Under the pieces are notes generated by a model. The model was not told the DNA's origin. It ran no database searches and saw only the letters and a program-made list of their open reading frames with translations. Positions 1-9,163 of a DNA stretch of 64,000 nucleotides are shown one piece after another. The stretch is from JBICHN01 sp043101845 (GTDB lineage: Bacteria > Planctomycetota > Phycisphaerae > Phycisphaerales > UBA5793): the NCBI GenBank assembly GCA_043101845.1, contig JBICHN010000011.1, positions 1,178,001-1,242,000 of the forward strand. The letters run 5' to 3'. Numbering within the stretch: position 1 is the stretch's first letter; each line of letters begins with the position of its first letter. The position numbers and the translations under genes were made by a program.

Positions 1-1633
1 AGGTCGAACGCCGGCGTCTGCCGCGCAGACCGAGCGAAGCCGCGGCGCCGAGCCCGAAGGTGAGCCCGGCGAGCAGCACCGTCGTCGCGAGCGCGGAGTC
101 TTCCCGGGCGTAGTGCATTTTGTTGAGAAGTCGCTCGGACAAGGTCTGTGTTCCGGCGGGAGTCACGATGACCGTGGTGGAGATTTCGCCCAACGATAGG
201 GCGAGTCCAATGGCGCCCGCGGCGAGCACCGGCGCCACGAGCGACCCGCCTCCGGCTCGAAGCCGACTCATCAGCGTTTCGGCTCCGTCAAGTCGACGCA
301 ACGCCCGACGCTCGCGCGACTCGCTGTCCGCGATCCAGCGTCCGACGAGCGCCGCGACGAGTCCGAACCGCGCGAGATGTCCGAGCGTGATGATGATCGG
401 CGAGTCGTAGAGGGCCGCGGTCGCCGCTCGGTTGTACGCGAGTGAGAGCGCCGCGCCGATCGTCGCGCCGGGCAGCAGCCCCATGACAATCCATCCGATC
501 GCCATGATTGTCGCGAGACGACGCGATCCACGCCGTTCACTGCTCCACGCCGTCGCGAAGTGGAGCGCCAGCGCGGCGAACAGGAGCCCGCTCACTGCCG
601 CGAGCGTCAGCGATCGAACGAGCGTCTGGCCTTCGATCGCTCGCAGGTCCCGGAACGAATCCAGCCCTCGGAGATTCGTCAGGACGATCACGACGATCGC
701 CACCAAGACTCCGAGAGAAAGCAGATGAGCGAGGGCCGAAGCGGCGCGTCCGCTGCGAATCGAATCGATTGCGATTTCGTCGGCCGCCGCGTATTGCCAC
801 GCCCGGATGAGCCACCAGGTCGAGGCCGCGGCAAGGACCACCATCGGTATCGACGCGACCGCGGCGATCTCGGCGCCGGCTTCGTAGCGCAGACGGCGGA
901 GGACATTGCCGTAGTTGTCGACGGGGGCGAGATCGAACGCGACATAGCTCGTCACCGTCGTGAGCGCGACAACGCCGACGCCGACCGCGGCGCCGGTCCA
1001 GGATTCGCGAAGAAGGACGAGAAGTCGTCGAGTTCGCCCGAGGCCGTCGAGACGCCAGGAGTCGACGCGCTCACGGGGAATCCGGTGCAGCGCGGACGCG
1101 AGCGTGAACGCGGGAATCGGCCACGCCCAGATCACGAGCGTACACCAGAGGTGGAAGGCGGTGACCCATTCGACGCGATGCGGCGCCTCGCTCGCCCAGG
1201 CGATGAGCGCCGAATCCGGCCGGCGCCAGATGAAACCCCATATCCAGAAGACCAGATAGTTCGGAATGCAGAGAAGACCGAACATCGCGGGAAGCAGGAA
1301 GCCGACCCGCGATTGCGGTGAGGCGAGCACGAGGGCGGCGGGTATCGCGAGCACGAGTGCGGCAAGGCCGACGGCGCCGCCCCACGCCGCGGTGGTCAGG
1401 AGAAGACCCGCGGCGTCGCTCCACGACCACACGCCCGCGGCGGCCGCGCGATCGTTGATCGAATCGAGTCGAAGTACCGGGCCACCGATCCCGACGACAA
1501 GCGGCCACGCGACGGCGGTGATCCAGAGCGTCGCCGCGACGCCGGCAAGGGCGAAACGGCCGATCTCGAACGAGGATCGCGAGGGACGGGGAATCGGGCT
1601 GGTCTCCGGTGGCGAGCGTCCGGCGTGCGACAT
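1..1633 (-). CDS. ABC transporter permease (Fe3+/thiamine type), 3' end outside window
   Basis: I translated the reverse strand by hand: one open frame runs from the ATG at 1633 off the left edge of the window, about 544 residues. It is rich in hydrophobic helices, with a first one near residues 25-50. Near the visible end it reads ALSLGEISTTVIVTP, followed by a segment with LSERLLNKMHY. This is typical of the second membrane domain of AfuB/FbpB/ThiP-like permeases, which carry metal or thiamine through the inner membrane with a binding protein and an ATPase; neither partner is in the window. It is divergent from the pilus operon. An in-frame ATG at 1666 is an alternative start; neither has a good Shine-Dalgarno. 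The family is fairly sure, the substrate is not known. Confidence 0.75.
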   Translation of the reverse strand, partial: MSHAGRSPPETSPIPRPSRSSFEIGRFALAGVAATLWITAVAWPLVVGIGGPVLRLDSINDRAAAAGVWSWSDAAGLLLTTAAWGGAVGLAALVLAIPAALVLASPQSRVGFLLPAMFGLLCIPNYLVFWIWGFIWRRPDSALIAWASEAPHRVEWVTAFHLWCTLVIWAWPIPAFTLASALHRIPRERVDSWRLDGLGRTRRLLVLLRESWTGAAVGVGVVALTTVTSYVAFDLAPVDNYGNVLRRLRYEAGAEIAAVASIPMVVLAAASTWWLIRAWQYAAADEIAIDSIRSGRAASALAHLLSLGVLVAIVVIVLTNLRGLDSFRDLRAIEGQTLVRSLTLAAVSGLLFAALALHFATAWSSERRGSRRLATIMAIGWIVMGLLPGATIGAALSLAYNRAATAALYDSPIIITLGHLARFGLVAALVGRWIADSESRERRALRRLDGAETLMSRLRAGGGSLVAPVLAAGAIGLALSLGEISTTVIVTPAGTQTLSERLLNKMHYAREDSALATTVLLAGLTFGLGAAASLGLRGRRRRST

Positions 1634-1940
1634 CAGTATGGCGATCCAACGCTCGTCGTCGAGCATGCATTGGGAACCGGGGTCGCTTGACTTTCGTATG
1701 ACTTCCCGGATGAGCGGAGACGCCAGCGTACGCGCGAAATGCCCGTGGTGGCGTCGCGTCGGTGAAAGCCTTTGGTTTCACGGGTTGCGGCTCGCAAGGG
1801 GCCGTGGAATAATGCTCGTGCGGGAAACGCCCCGCCGGCCGACCAGAACGCTTGCGCCGCCAGGCGCGCCCCGCGGACGGGACCGACGCCGCCCAGCATC
1901 CAACGACACGCCATGACGCGAGCCATCGGAGCCACGCCTT
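1634..1940. other. Divergent intergenic region upstream of the pilus operon
   Basis: About 307 bases with no gene I can support. It separates the minus-strand permease from the plus-strand pilB. The only recognisable element is a sigma70-like promoter at 1785-1813 facing pilB. Open frames here look like shadows: they are rich in Arg, Pro and Ser and have no family signature. Confidence 0.5.
1785..1813 (+). promoter_or_regulatory. Candidate sigma70 promoter for the pilus operon
   Basis: TTGCGG at 1785-1790 and AATAAT at 1808-1813 are separated by 17 bases, a good fit to a housekeeping -35/-10 pair. It would start transcription about 120 bases before the first pilB. This was found by eye only. 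Confidence 0.4.
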
Positions 1941-3680
1941 ATGCCACGAAAGCGGCTCAAGCTCGGCGAAATCCTCTTGCAGGAGGGTTCGCTGAAGCCT
2001 CAGCAACTCGAACAAGCCCTCAGCGTCGCCCAGGGTCAGGGCAAGCGCATCGGTGAAACCCTGGTCGAACTCGGCTTCGTATCGCAGGACGCGGTGACGA
2101 AGGCCCTCGCTCAGCAACTCGATGTGCCTTATGTCGACCTCACGGCGCCAGGCGTCGCCGAGCAGGTCGACTTCGACCTCGTCCCCGAAGATCTCATCAA
2201 GAAGCATTTCGTCCTGCCGCTCGGTAAGCAGAACGGCAAGCTTCGCATCGTCCTGAGCGATCCGATGGACCTCCAGGTCCTCGATATGCTCCGCTTCCGG
2301 CTCAATACAGAGATCGAAACCCGTATGGCGCCGCGCGATCGGATCAAGGAAGTCATCGACAATCGCTACGGGGGACCGGGCGGCGGCGCGGCGGGGATGT
2401 TCGATGAGAGTGAGTCATTCGTCACCGAGTCGATCGATGTCACGATGGACAAATCGGTCGACTCGTCGATCGATATCGCCGCGGGTGAAGACGCGCCGGT
2501 CGTCAAGCTGTGCAACCGCCTCATCTCGGAGGCCGTGCGCAATCGCGCATCCGATATTCACATCGAGCCGATGGACGACCGGGTTCGTCTCCGGTACCGC
2601 ATCGACGGCGTGTGCCATGTGCGCGACGATCTCCCGAAGCGGATGCAGAAGCCGGTTCTCGCTCGCATCAAGCTCATGGCGGGTATCAACATCGCCGAAA
2701 AGCGGCTCCCCCAGGACGGCCGCATCAAGATGCCCGTCGACGAAGCGATGATCGACTTCCGCGTGAGTTCCTGCCCGGCGTACCACGGTGAATCGGTCGT
2801 GCTGCGTATTCTCCGTCCCGAGTCGGTGCGCATCGGCCTCGAGAATCTCGGATTCGAGCCCGACAACCTCGATCTGTTCAACCGCATCATCCGCCGTCCG
2901 AACGGCATCTTTCTCGTCACCGGGCCGACCGGTTCCGGCAAGACGACGACGCTCTACTCGGCGCTCTCGATCCTCAACCGACCGGACAAGAAGATCATCA
3001 CGGCGGAAGACCCGGTCGAGTACAACTTCAACGGGATCAATCAGTGTCAGGTGAACGACAAGATCGGTCTCACCTTCCCGTCGATTCTCCGCTCGATGCT
3101 GCGTCAGGCGCCGAACATCGTGCTGGTCGGTGAAATTCGCGACCGCGAAGTGGCGGAAGTGGCGATTCAGGCCGCCCTGACGGGTCACCTTGTCTTCAGC
3201 ACACTGCACACGAATGACGCTCCGTCAGCGACGACCCGTCTCATTGACATGGGCGTCAAGCCGTTCCTCGTCGCGAGCTCGATTCAGGCGATCATGGCCC
3301 AGCGACTCATTCGCGTGCTCTGCTCGAAGTGCAAAGCCGTCGATGACAAACCTGATCCGAAGTTTCTCAACCTGTGCAACATCACGAAGGAAGAGCTTCG
3401 GGTGAAGCAGGTGTACAAGCCGGTGGGCTGCGGAAACTGCGGCGCGACGGGATACCGCGGCCGCAAGGCGATCTTTGAACTCATGGTCATGAACAACGAG
3501 CTTCGGGAGCTGACCTTCAAGCGATCTTCGATCGCCGAGATCCGCACCGCCGCGATCAATTCCGGCATGCGAACGCTTCTCGAGGACGGGAAGATCAAGA
3601 TCTTGAACGGCGTGACGTCGCCGGCCGAGATCGCCCGCGTCGCCCAGGTGGCCGGGCTTGTGGAAGAGGCCGACACCTGA
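1941..3680 (+). CDS. pilB: PilB/GspE-type assembly ATPase (first copy)
   Basis: 579 residues, full length for PilB/GspE. The N-terminal MshEN domain (about 1-150) has two tandem motifs, KLGEILLQEG and RIGETLVELG, of the kind that can bind cyclic di-GMP. Walker A GPTGSGKTT is at about 328-336, followed by an Asp box, Walker B (IVLVGEIRD) and a His box (FSTLHTND). A CxxC...CxxC zinc motif (CSKC, CGNC) is near the C terminus. It powers pilus or pseudopilus extension from the cytoplasmic face of the inner membrane. It is the first gene of the operon, with pilT 58 bases downstream. GspE is the alternative name; the neighbouring pilT favours the pilus reading. Confidence 0.93.
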   Translation: MPRKRLKLGEILLQEGSLKPQQLEQALSVAQGQGKRIGETLVELGFVSQDAVTKALAQQLDVPYVDLTAPGVAEQVDFDLVPEDLIKKHFVLPLGKQNGKLRIVLSDPMDLQVLDMLRFRLNTEIETRMAPRDRIKEVIDNRYGGPGGGAAGMFDESESFVTESIDVTMDKSVDSSIDIAAGEDAPVVKLCNRLISEAVRNRASDIHIEPMDDRVRLRYRIDGVCHVRDDLPKRMQKPVLARIKLMAGINIAEKRLPQDGRIKMPVDEAMIDFRVSSCPAYHGESVVLRILRPESVRIGLENLGFEPDNLDLFNRIIRRPNGIFLVTGPTGSGKTTTLYSALSILNRPDKKIITAEDPVEYNFNGINQCQVNDKIGLTFPSILRSMLRQAPNIVLVGEIRDREVAEVAIQAALTGHLVFSTLHTNDAPSATTRLIDMGVKPFLVASSIQAIMAQRLIRVLCSKCKAVDDKPDPKFLNLCNITKEELRVKQVYKPVGCGNCGATGYRGRKAIFELMVMNNELRELTFKRSSIAEIRTAAINSGMRTLLEDGKIKILNGVTSPAEIARVAQVAGLVEEADT

Positions 3681-3699
3681 CCGGGCCGGCTAGGATCGA

Positions 3700-3722
3700 C
3701 GCGCCCGGCTCGCGCGGGCGCG
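3700..3722 (+). other. Inter-cistronic hairpin between pilB and pilT
   Basis: CGCGCCCG (3700-3707) pairs perfectly with CGGGCGCG (3715-3722) around a 7-base loop. No U tract follows, so it is probably not a simple terminator; it may affect mRNA processing or partial read-through. Confidence 0.45.
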
Positions 3723-3738
3723 CGAAAGAAAGGCGATC

Positions 3739-4854
3739 ATGTCCACTATTCAGATCGATCGGCTCCTCGAGACGGTCATTCGGCAGAACGCGTCGGACCT
3801 TCACCTGACCGTCGGCCGCAAACCAACGGTCCGCCTGCACGGTCGGCTTCGCGAACTCAACACGAAGGTGCTCGAGTCGGACGACACGATGGCTCTGATG
3901 AAGGCCATTACGCCCGAGCGTTCTCAGCAGGAACTGCAGGAAGAGGGGACCTGCGACTTCGGCTTCGCCTACGGCGACGAGGCTCGCTTCCGCGTCTCCG
4001 TCTTCCGCCAGAAGGGGGCTCTGGCGCTCGTGCTTCGCCAGATCCCGAATCGCCTCATGAGTTTCGAGGAGATCGGCCTGCCGCCGATCGTGAAGGAACT
4101 CATCCGTCGTCCCCGCGGGCTCTTTCTCGTCACCGGGCCGACAGGTTCCGGAAAGACGACCTCACTCGCGACGATGATCGACTATGTGAATATGAACCTC
4201 GATCACCACATCGTGACGATCGAGGACCCGATCGAGTATTACCATGTCCACAAGACCTCGGTCGTGAATCAGCGCGAGGTCGGCGTGGATGTTCCGAGCT
4301 TCTCCGAGGCCCTCCGCCGCGTCCTCCGTCAGGACCCGGATGTGATCCTCGTCGGCGAAATGCGCGACCTCGAGACGATCGAGGCGGCCATCACCGCGGC
4401 CGAGACGGGCCACCTCGTCTTCGCCACCCTCCATACGACTGGCGCCGCGGGCACCATCAACCGCGTCATCGACGCGTTCCCGACGAGCCAGCAGGAGCAG
4501 GTCCGCGTCCAGCTCTCCGTCACGCTCATCTGTATTCTCAGCCAGGCGCTCCTGCGTCGGGTGGACAAGCCCGGCCGTGTCGCCGCGTACGAGTTCCTCG
4601 TGGTCACGCCGGCGATCGCAAACCTCATCCGTGAGAACAAGGTGTTCCGAATTGACTCGGCCATCCAGACCGGGAAGAAGTTCGGTATGCAGCTGCTCGA
4701 CGACCACCTCTGGAACCTCTATTCACGCGGCATGATCTCGGCGGAGGAGATGATCGACAAGGGGAAGAACCCTGGCGATCTCACCGAGAAGGTGCACCGG
4801 TCAGGGGGCGTCATCGGGCGGTCTGAGCTCGACGAGGAACTCGACGGTGGCTAA
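3739..4854 (+). CDS. pilT: PilT twitching-motility ATPase
   Basis: 371 residues, near the usual length of PilT. The N-terminal PAS-like domain opens with a typical NASDLHLTVG segment. Walker A GPTGSGKTT is at about 133-141, Walker B is VILVGEMRD, and the His box is FATLHTTGA. It is a hexameric ATPase that retracts type IV pili by returning pilin subunits to the inner membrane. It lacks the MshEN domain and zinc motif of the two PilB proteins here, as expected. An AAAGG Shine-Dalgarno precedes the ATG. Its presence argues that the system is a retractable pilus rather than a pure type II secretion system. Confidence 0.94.
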   Translation: MSTIQIDRLLETVIRQNASDLHLTVGRKPTVRLHGRLRELNTKVLESDDTMALMKAITPERSQQELQEEGTCDFGFAYGDEARFRVSVFRQKGALALVLRQIPNRLMSFEEIGLPPIVKELIRRPRGLFLVTGPTGSGKTTSLATMIDYVNMNLDHHIVTIEDPIEYYHVHKTSVVNQREVGVDVPSFSEALRRVLRQDPDVILVGEMRDLETIEAAITAAETGHLVFATLHTTGAAGTINRVIDAFPTSQQEQVRVQLSVTLICILSQALLRRVDKPGRVAAYEFLVVTPAIANLIRENKVFRIDSAIQTGKKFGMQLLDDHLWNLYSRGMISAEEMIDKGKNPGDLTEKVHRSGGVIGRSELDEELDGG

Positions 4855-4959
4855 GGACTGACCATGTCGGCCCTCGGGGCCGATCCAAACGGCTTGGATT
4901 TCGCGACGCCAAGCGCTCTGTTATCCAAGTGAAATAATGTTTTTATTTATCTCATGGGG

Positions 4960-4988
4960 TTGTGAGGCGGCTCTGGCCGGCCCATAAT
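4960..4988 (+). promoter_or_regulatory. Candidate sigma70 promoter upstream of the second pilB
   Basis: TTGTGA (4960-4965) and CATAAT (4983-4988) are 17 bases apart, about 118 bases before the second pilB. The 252-base gap here is the largest inside the operon and includes an unusually AT-rich stretch at about 4925-4955, so a second transcription start is plausible. Confidence 0.5.
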
Positions 4989-5106
4989 CAGTATGAGTTG
5001 GTCGGGCGCGGTCCGACGCGAGGCACAGCGCGTCGGATCGCCGGCCAGCTCGGCTGCAGGGACGGCGACCCCGCCTGAACCCTGAAAGGACGGAAGACGA
5101 TCCGCC

Positions 5107-6843
5107 ATGCCTGATCTTTCCGAATTCAAAGGTCGCAAGATCGGCCGCGTGCTGACCAAGATGGGCAAGGTCACCCGCGAGCAGGTCTACGAGGCCCTCG
5201 CGCTTCAGAAGAAGCGCAAGGCGAAGCTCGGCGAACTCCTCGTCGAGCTCGGCTATGTCACCGAGGGCGATGTCCTTCAGGCCCTCGCCTTTCAAGCCGG
5301 CATGAACCTCGTGGATCTCGAGTCGATCGAGCCCGATGAAGAAGCGATCGCCGCTGTGCCCGCCGAGACCGCGACCGCTTATCAGATCGCTCCAATCGAA
5401 TACGACTCGAAGACCCGCAACCTCACGGTCGCGATCAAGTCGCCGGACAACTTCGGCGCCGTCGACGACCTCCGGCTGCTCATGGGCTTCAAGGTGACGG
5501 CGGTCCTCGCCCGGGAAGATCAGGTCACCGACTTCATTAAGAGCCATTACGCGGCGAAGGGCGATGTGGGCCTGAGTTCGGTCTACGAGGAACTGTCCGA
5601 CCGATCCGATCTCGCCCAGTTCGAAGGGCGAGGCGATTCGATTGACCTCGCGGAGATCGCCGCCGCAGCGCAGGACAACCAGGTCATTCGTCTGATCAAC
5701 CTCGTGCTGCTCCAGGCGATCAAGGATCGCGCGTCGGACATTCACTTCGAGCCGTTCGAAGAAGAGTTCAAGATGCGGTATCGCATCGACGGCGTGCTCT
5801 ACGAGATGGTGCCGCCGCCGAAGTACCTGGCGCTTCCGATCGCGTCGCGCATCAAGGTCATGTCGAACCTCGACATCGCCGAGCGGCGCCTGCCTCAGGA
5901 CGGCCGCATCGAGCTTCAGGTCGGCGGCAACCCGGTCGACCTTCGCGTGTCGGTGCTCCCGACGATGTTTGGTGAGTCGGTCGTGATGCGTGTGCTCGAT
6001 CGTTCGAATGTGCAGTTGAGTCTCGACAAGGTCGGGCTCAACGCGAACGACCTTTCCCATGTGAAGCAGCTCATCCGTAAGCCGAACGGCATCATCGTCG
6101 TGACCGGACCGACCGGCTCGGGGAAGACAACGACGCTCTACGCGGCGCTCAACGAACTCAACACGCCGGATGTCAAGATTCTGACGGCGGAGGATCCGGT
6201 CGAATACGACATCGACGGGCTCTGCCAGTGCCAGATCAATTCGGAGATCGGGCTGACTTTCGCCCGGTGTCTGCGCAGCTTCCTGCGTCAGGATCCGGAT
6301 GTGATTCTCGTCGGCGAAATCCGCGACAAGGAAACCGCCGAAATCGCGGTGCAGGCATCGCTTACGGGTCACCTGGTCTTCACGACGCTGCATACGAACG
6401 ACGCGCCGAGTTCGATCGTGCGACTGCTCGACCTCGGCGTGGAGTCGTTCCTCGTGACGGCGACGATCGAAGCGATCATCGCGCAGCGGCTCGTGCGGCG
6501 CATCTGTCTCAAGTGCAAGGAAGAGTACGACCCGACGGAAGAGGAGCTCATGGAGCTCCAGCTCATGCCCGAGGATGTGCGCGGCCGGACCTTCTATCGC
6601 GGCCGCGGCTGCGATAACTGCAACAACACGGGATACAAGGGTCGCCTCGCGATCTTCGAGATCATGACGATGGACGACGATCTGCGCGAACTCGTCATGA
6701 AGGAGGCGAGCTCGAACCTGCTGCGCAACGAGGCGAAGAAGCGCGGCATGCAGACGCTGCGTGAGTCCGGCCTCGCCGCGATCTTCGACGGCCGCACGAC
6801 CATCGACGAAGTGATTCGCGAGACGATCAACGAAGAGGAATAA
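5107..6843 (+). CDS. pilB: PilB/GspE-type assembly ATPase (second copy)
   Basis: 578 residues with the same plan as the first copy: tandem MshEN motifs (KIGRVLTKMG, KLGELLVELG), Walker A GPTGSGKTT at about 334-342, Walker B VILVGEIRD, His box FTTLHTND, and a C-terminal tetracysteine zinc site (CLKC, CDNC). Having two complete PilB-like ATPases around PilT suggests one drives the pilus and one drives pseudopilus-type secretion, or that they act in turn; the sequence alone does not decide. GAAAGGA lies upstream of the start. It is followed by pilC after a 65-base gap holding a strong hairpin. Confidence 0.93.
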   Translation: MPDLSEFKGRKIGRVLTKMGKVTREQVYEALALQKKRKAKLGELLVELGYVTEGDVLQALAFQAGMNLVDLESIEPDEEAIAAVPAETATAYQIAPIEYDSKTRNLTVAIKSPDNFGAVDDLRLLMGFKVTAVLAREDQVTDFIKSHYAAKGDVGLSSVYEELSDRSDLAQFEGRGDSIDLAEIAAAAQDNQVIRLINLVLLQAIKDRASDIHFEPFEEEFKMRYRIDGVLYEMVPPPKYLALPIASRIKVMSNLDIAERRLPQDGRIELQVGGNPVDLRVSVLPTMFGESVVMRVLDRSNVQLSLDKVGLNANDLSHVKQLIRKPNGIIVVTGPTGSGKTTTLYAALNELNTPDVKILTAEDPVEYDIDGLCQCQINSEIGLTFARCLRSFLRQDPDVILVGEIRDKETAEIAVQASLTGHLVFTTLHTNDAPSSIVRLLDLGVESFLVTATIEAIIAQRLVRRICLKCKEEYDPTEEELMELQLMPEDVRGRTFYRGRGCDNCNNTGYKGRLAIFEIMTMDDDLRELVMKEASSNLLRNEAKKRGMQTLRESGLAAIFDGRTTIDEVIRETINEEE

Positions 6844-6856
6844 CGAGGACGCGAAG

Positions 6857-6877
6857 CCCGGCCGGGCGCCGGCCGGG
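6857..6877 (+). other. Inter-cistronic hairpin between pilB and pilC
   Basis: CCCGGCCGG (6857-6865) pairs perfectly with CCGGCCGGG (6869-6877) around a GCG loop. No U tract follows. It may stabilise or separate the upstream and downstream parts of the transcript. Confidence 0.5.
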
Positions 6878-6908
6878 TCGAACGCCTCTGTTCGGAGACG
6901 AGATCAGC

Positions 6909-8207
6909 ATGCCGACCTTTTCCTATGAAGCGCTCGACGCCGCCGGCAAGACCCGCAAGGGGGAGATGGACGCGAGTTCGAGCGAAGAGGCCATCCAGAA
7001 GATCAAGGGCCAGGGCTTCTTTCCGACTTCGGTGCGGGAGAAGAAAGCCAAAGGCGCTGCGGGCGCACAGGACCGCAGCGGCTCTGGCGGCGCGCCGAAG
7101 GCGAAGAAGAAGAAGGGCGAGCTCACCATCACGCTCCCCGGCCGGGTCAAGACGAAGATCCTGACCCAGTTCACCCGTCAGCTCTCGACCCTCCAGGACG
7201 CCGGCCTCTCCCTGCTTCGTTCGCTGCAGGTTCTCGAGCAGCAGCAGAAGCCGGGCAAGATGAAGAACATCATCGCCGGCGTCGCGGAGGATGTCGAAGG
7301 CGGCAGCACGCTCTCCGATGCGATGGCGAAGCACCCGCAGGCGTTTGACCGTCTCTATGTGAAGATGGTCGCGGCGGGGGAGGTCGGCGGCGTGCTCGAC
7401 CTCATCCTTCAGCGGCTTGCGGACTTCCTCGAAAAGGCCCAGCGTCTCAAGCGGAAGATCATCGGCGCCATGATCTATCCGGCGGTGGTCATCACCGTCG
7501 CGGTCGCCATCGTCTCGGCGATCATGGTGTTCGTGATTCCGAAGTTCCAGGAGATCTTCGAGGACTTCGAGATCACGCTGCCGGGCCTCACGCTGTGGCT
7601 CATCTCGGCGTCGAAGTGGATGGCCGGCACGAAGACGCCCGACCAGACCGTGCCGGGCTGGATCTGGGTGGGCCTCTCGCCCATCGTGGTCTTCGTCTTC
7701 GTGAAGCTCGTGCGCAAGACGGAGCCGGGACGCGCGGTCGTCGACAACATCAAGATCCGCATTCCGCTCATCGGGCCGCTCATACGCAAGAGTTCGGTCG
7801 CGCGATTCACGCGTACGCTCGGCACCCTCATCTCCGCCGGTGTGCCGATCCTCGAGGCGATCATGATCACGCGCGACACCTCGGGCAACTATGTCTACGA
7901 GAAGGCGCTGACCAAGGTGCACGACGCGATCCGCGAGGGCGAATCCTTCGCCGGCCCGCTTCGTGAGACAAAGGTCGTCGACGCGATCGTCGTGAACATG
8001 GTCGATGTCGGTGAGGAGACCGGTGACCTCGACGCGATGCTCCTGAAGGTCGCCGACAACTACGACGAGGAAGTGGATGTCGCGGTGAGTTCGCTCGTGT
8101 CGCTGCTCGAGCCGCTCATGGTCGTCGTGCTCGGCGGCATCGTCGGCACGATCGTCATCGCGCTCTTCCTCCCGATGGTCAAGATGATCGAGTCGGTGAG
8201 TTCGTGA
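6909..8207 (+). CDS. pilC: PilC/GspF inner-membrane platform protein
   Basis: 432 residues. It opens with PTFSYEALDAAGKTRKGEM, the standard start of PilC/GspF. A Lys-rich linker follows near residues 45-75, then two T2SSF domains, each with the conserved FTRQLSTL/FTRTLGTL entry. Hydrophobic segments lie near 180-210, 250-270 and at the C terminus (LMVVVLGGIVGTIVIALFLP). It forms the inner-membrane platform that couples the ATPases to pilin assembly. A GGAGA ribosome site precedes the ATG. Its stop overlaps the next GTG start. Confidence 0.94.
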   Translation: MPTFSYEALDAAGKTRKGEMDASSSEEAIQKIKGQGFFPTSVREKKAKGAAGAQDRSGSGGAPKAKKKKGELTITLPGRVKTKILTQFTRQLSTLQDAGLSLLRSLQVLEQQQKPGKMKNIIAGVAEDVEGGSTLSDAMAKHPQAFDRLYVKMVAAGEVGGVLDLILQRLADFLEKAQRLKRKIIGAMIYPAVVITVAVAIVSAIMVFVIPKFQEIFEDFEITLPGLTLWLISASKWMAGTKTPDQTVPGWIWVGLSPIVVFVFVKLVRKTEPGRAVVDNIKIRIPLIGPLIRKSSVARFTRTLGTLISAGVPILEAIMITRDTSGNYVYEKALTKVHDAIREGESFAGPLRETKVVDAIVVNMVDVGEETGDLDAMLLKVADNYDEEVDVAVSSLVSLLEPLMVVVLGGIVGTIVIALFLPMVKMIESVSS

Positions 8208-9163
8208 CGACGACGCACGATCGCGCCGACCGGAAAGGTGACAACGACACCGTGACCCGACTGCGATTCAATCCGGACCCGACGACGAACCCCGCCGCCC
8301 GCGCGGCGCGCGGCCGGAGTCGCGGCTTCACCGTGGTCGAACTGCTCGTCGTGATCACGATCATCGTGCTGCTCGTTTCGATCGGCACGGTGGCCGCGAC
8401 CCGCATGCGGGCGAACGCGGAGGTGACCTCGACGCGCTTCCTCATGGGCTCGATCAAGAACGGACTCACCCAGTTCGAGTCCGATCATGGCTTCTACCCT
8501 CCGCTGCTGAACGACCTTGATTCCGACCCGGAGCTCACTCCGGTCGACGAGTTCAGTGTGAAGCGTCGAATGGGTTTTTACAGCACGCTCACGCTCGTGC
8601 CGTACCTCGTCGGCGTCGGTGATCTCAACAAGAGCGGCGGCGATGAGCGCGATGAGTTCGACGACCTGTACGACGACGGCGTCGAGGGCGTCGGCTTCCG
8701 CGATCCCGGTCCCGATCGCGCCTGGGGCTACGACTACCAGGGCGGCGACAGCGCGTCGACGCGGGAGGCGTACTGGAAGGCGAAGGCTCGCGCGACGCCG
8801 GACGAGAAGATCAAGGGCGAGAAGTTCGGGCCGTACATTGAGCTCGGCGACGAATTCCAGTTCGTGCGCGCGAAGGATCGCGACGGCGATCTCTACGACC
8901 TCGTGCTCTACCAGTTCGTCGATTACTGGGGCGAGCCCATCCGCTATTACCGTGACTGGTCGGAGATCGAGCGCGAGACGGATGAAGAGCTCGTTCCGCT
9001 CGAATGGATCGGCGCGTTTGAGCCGGCGGAGTTCGAATCGATCCGCATGACGCTCCGCGCGGCGCCGTATGTCCTCTTCTCCTCCGGCCGCGATGGTCAA
9101 ACGGATGACGGGGAGTTCGACGCCGAGGTGAACGAAGACAATCTGCTGGAGATTGGCGAATGA
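8204..9163 (+). CDS. Type IV prepilin-like / pseudopilin protein (G-type)
   Basis: 319 residues with a class III signal: a basic leader, then the cleavage site RG^FTVVELLVVITII with Glu at +5 and a hydrophobic helix. After cleavage by a PilD-type peptidase it would enter the pilus or pseudopilus. The soluble part is acidic and has no motif I recognise beyond the pseudopilin N terminus. The GTG at 8204 overlaps the pilC stop, which suggests translational coupling. An in-frame GTG at 8252, preceded by AAAGGTG, is an equally plausible start with a shorter leader. It is longer than ordinary major pilins (about 150 residues). Confidence 0.85.
   Translation: MTTTHDRADRKGDNDTVTRLRFNPDPTTNPAARAARGRSRGFTVVELLVVITIIVLLVSIGTVAATRMRANAEVTSTRFLMGSIKNGLTQFESDHGFYPPLLNDLDSDPELTPVDEFSVKRRMGFYSTLTLVPYLVGVGDLNKSGGDERDEFDDLYDDGVEGVGFRDPGPDRAWGYDYQGGDSASTREAYWKAKARATPDEKIKGEKFGPYIELGDEFQFVRAKDRDGDLYDLVLYQFVDYWGEPIRYYRDWSEIERETDEELVPLEWIGAFEPAEFESIRMTLRAAPYVLFSSGRDGQTDDGEFDAEVNEDNLLEIGE

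Noticed and set aside
560..1321. 253-codon plus-strand frame over the permease
   Set aside because: Antisense to a clear membrane permease, highly charged composition and no motif.
1071..2207. 378-codon minus-strand frame
   Set aside because: It overlaps the start of pilB and the permease; its product is Arg-rich with no family signature. It is a shadow of the two real genes.
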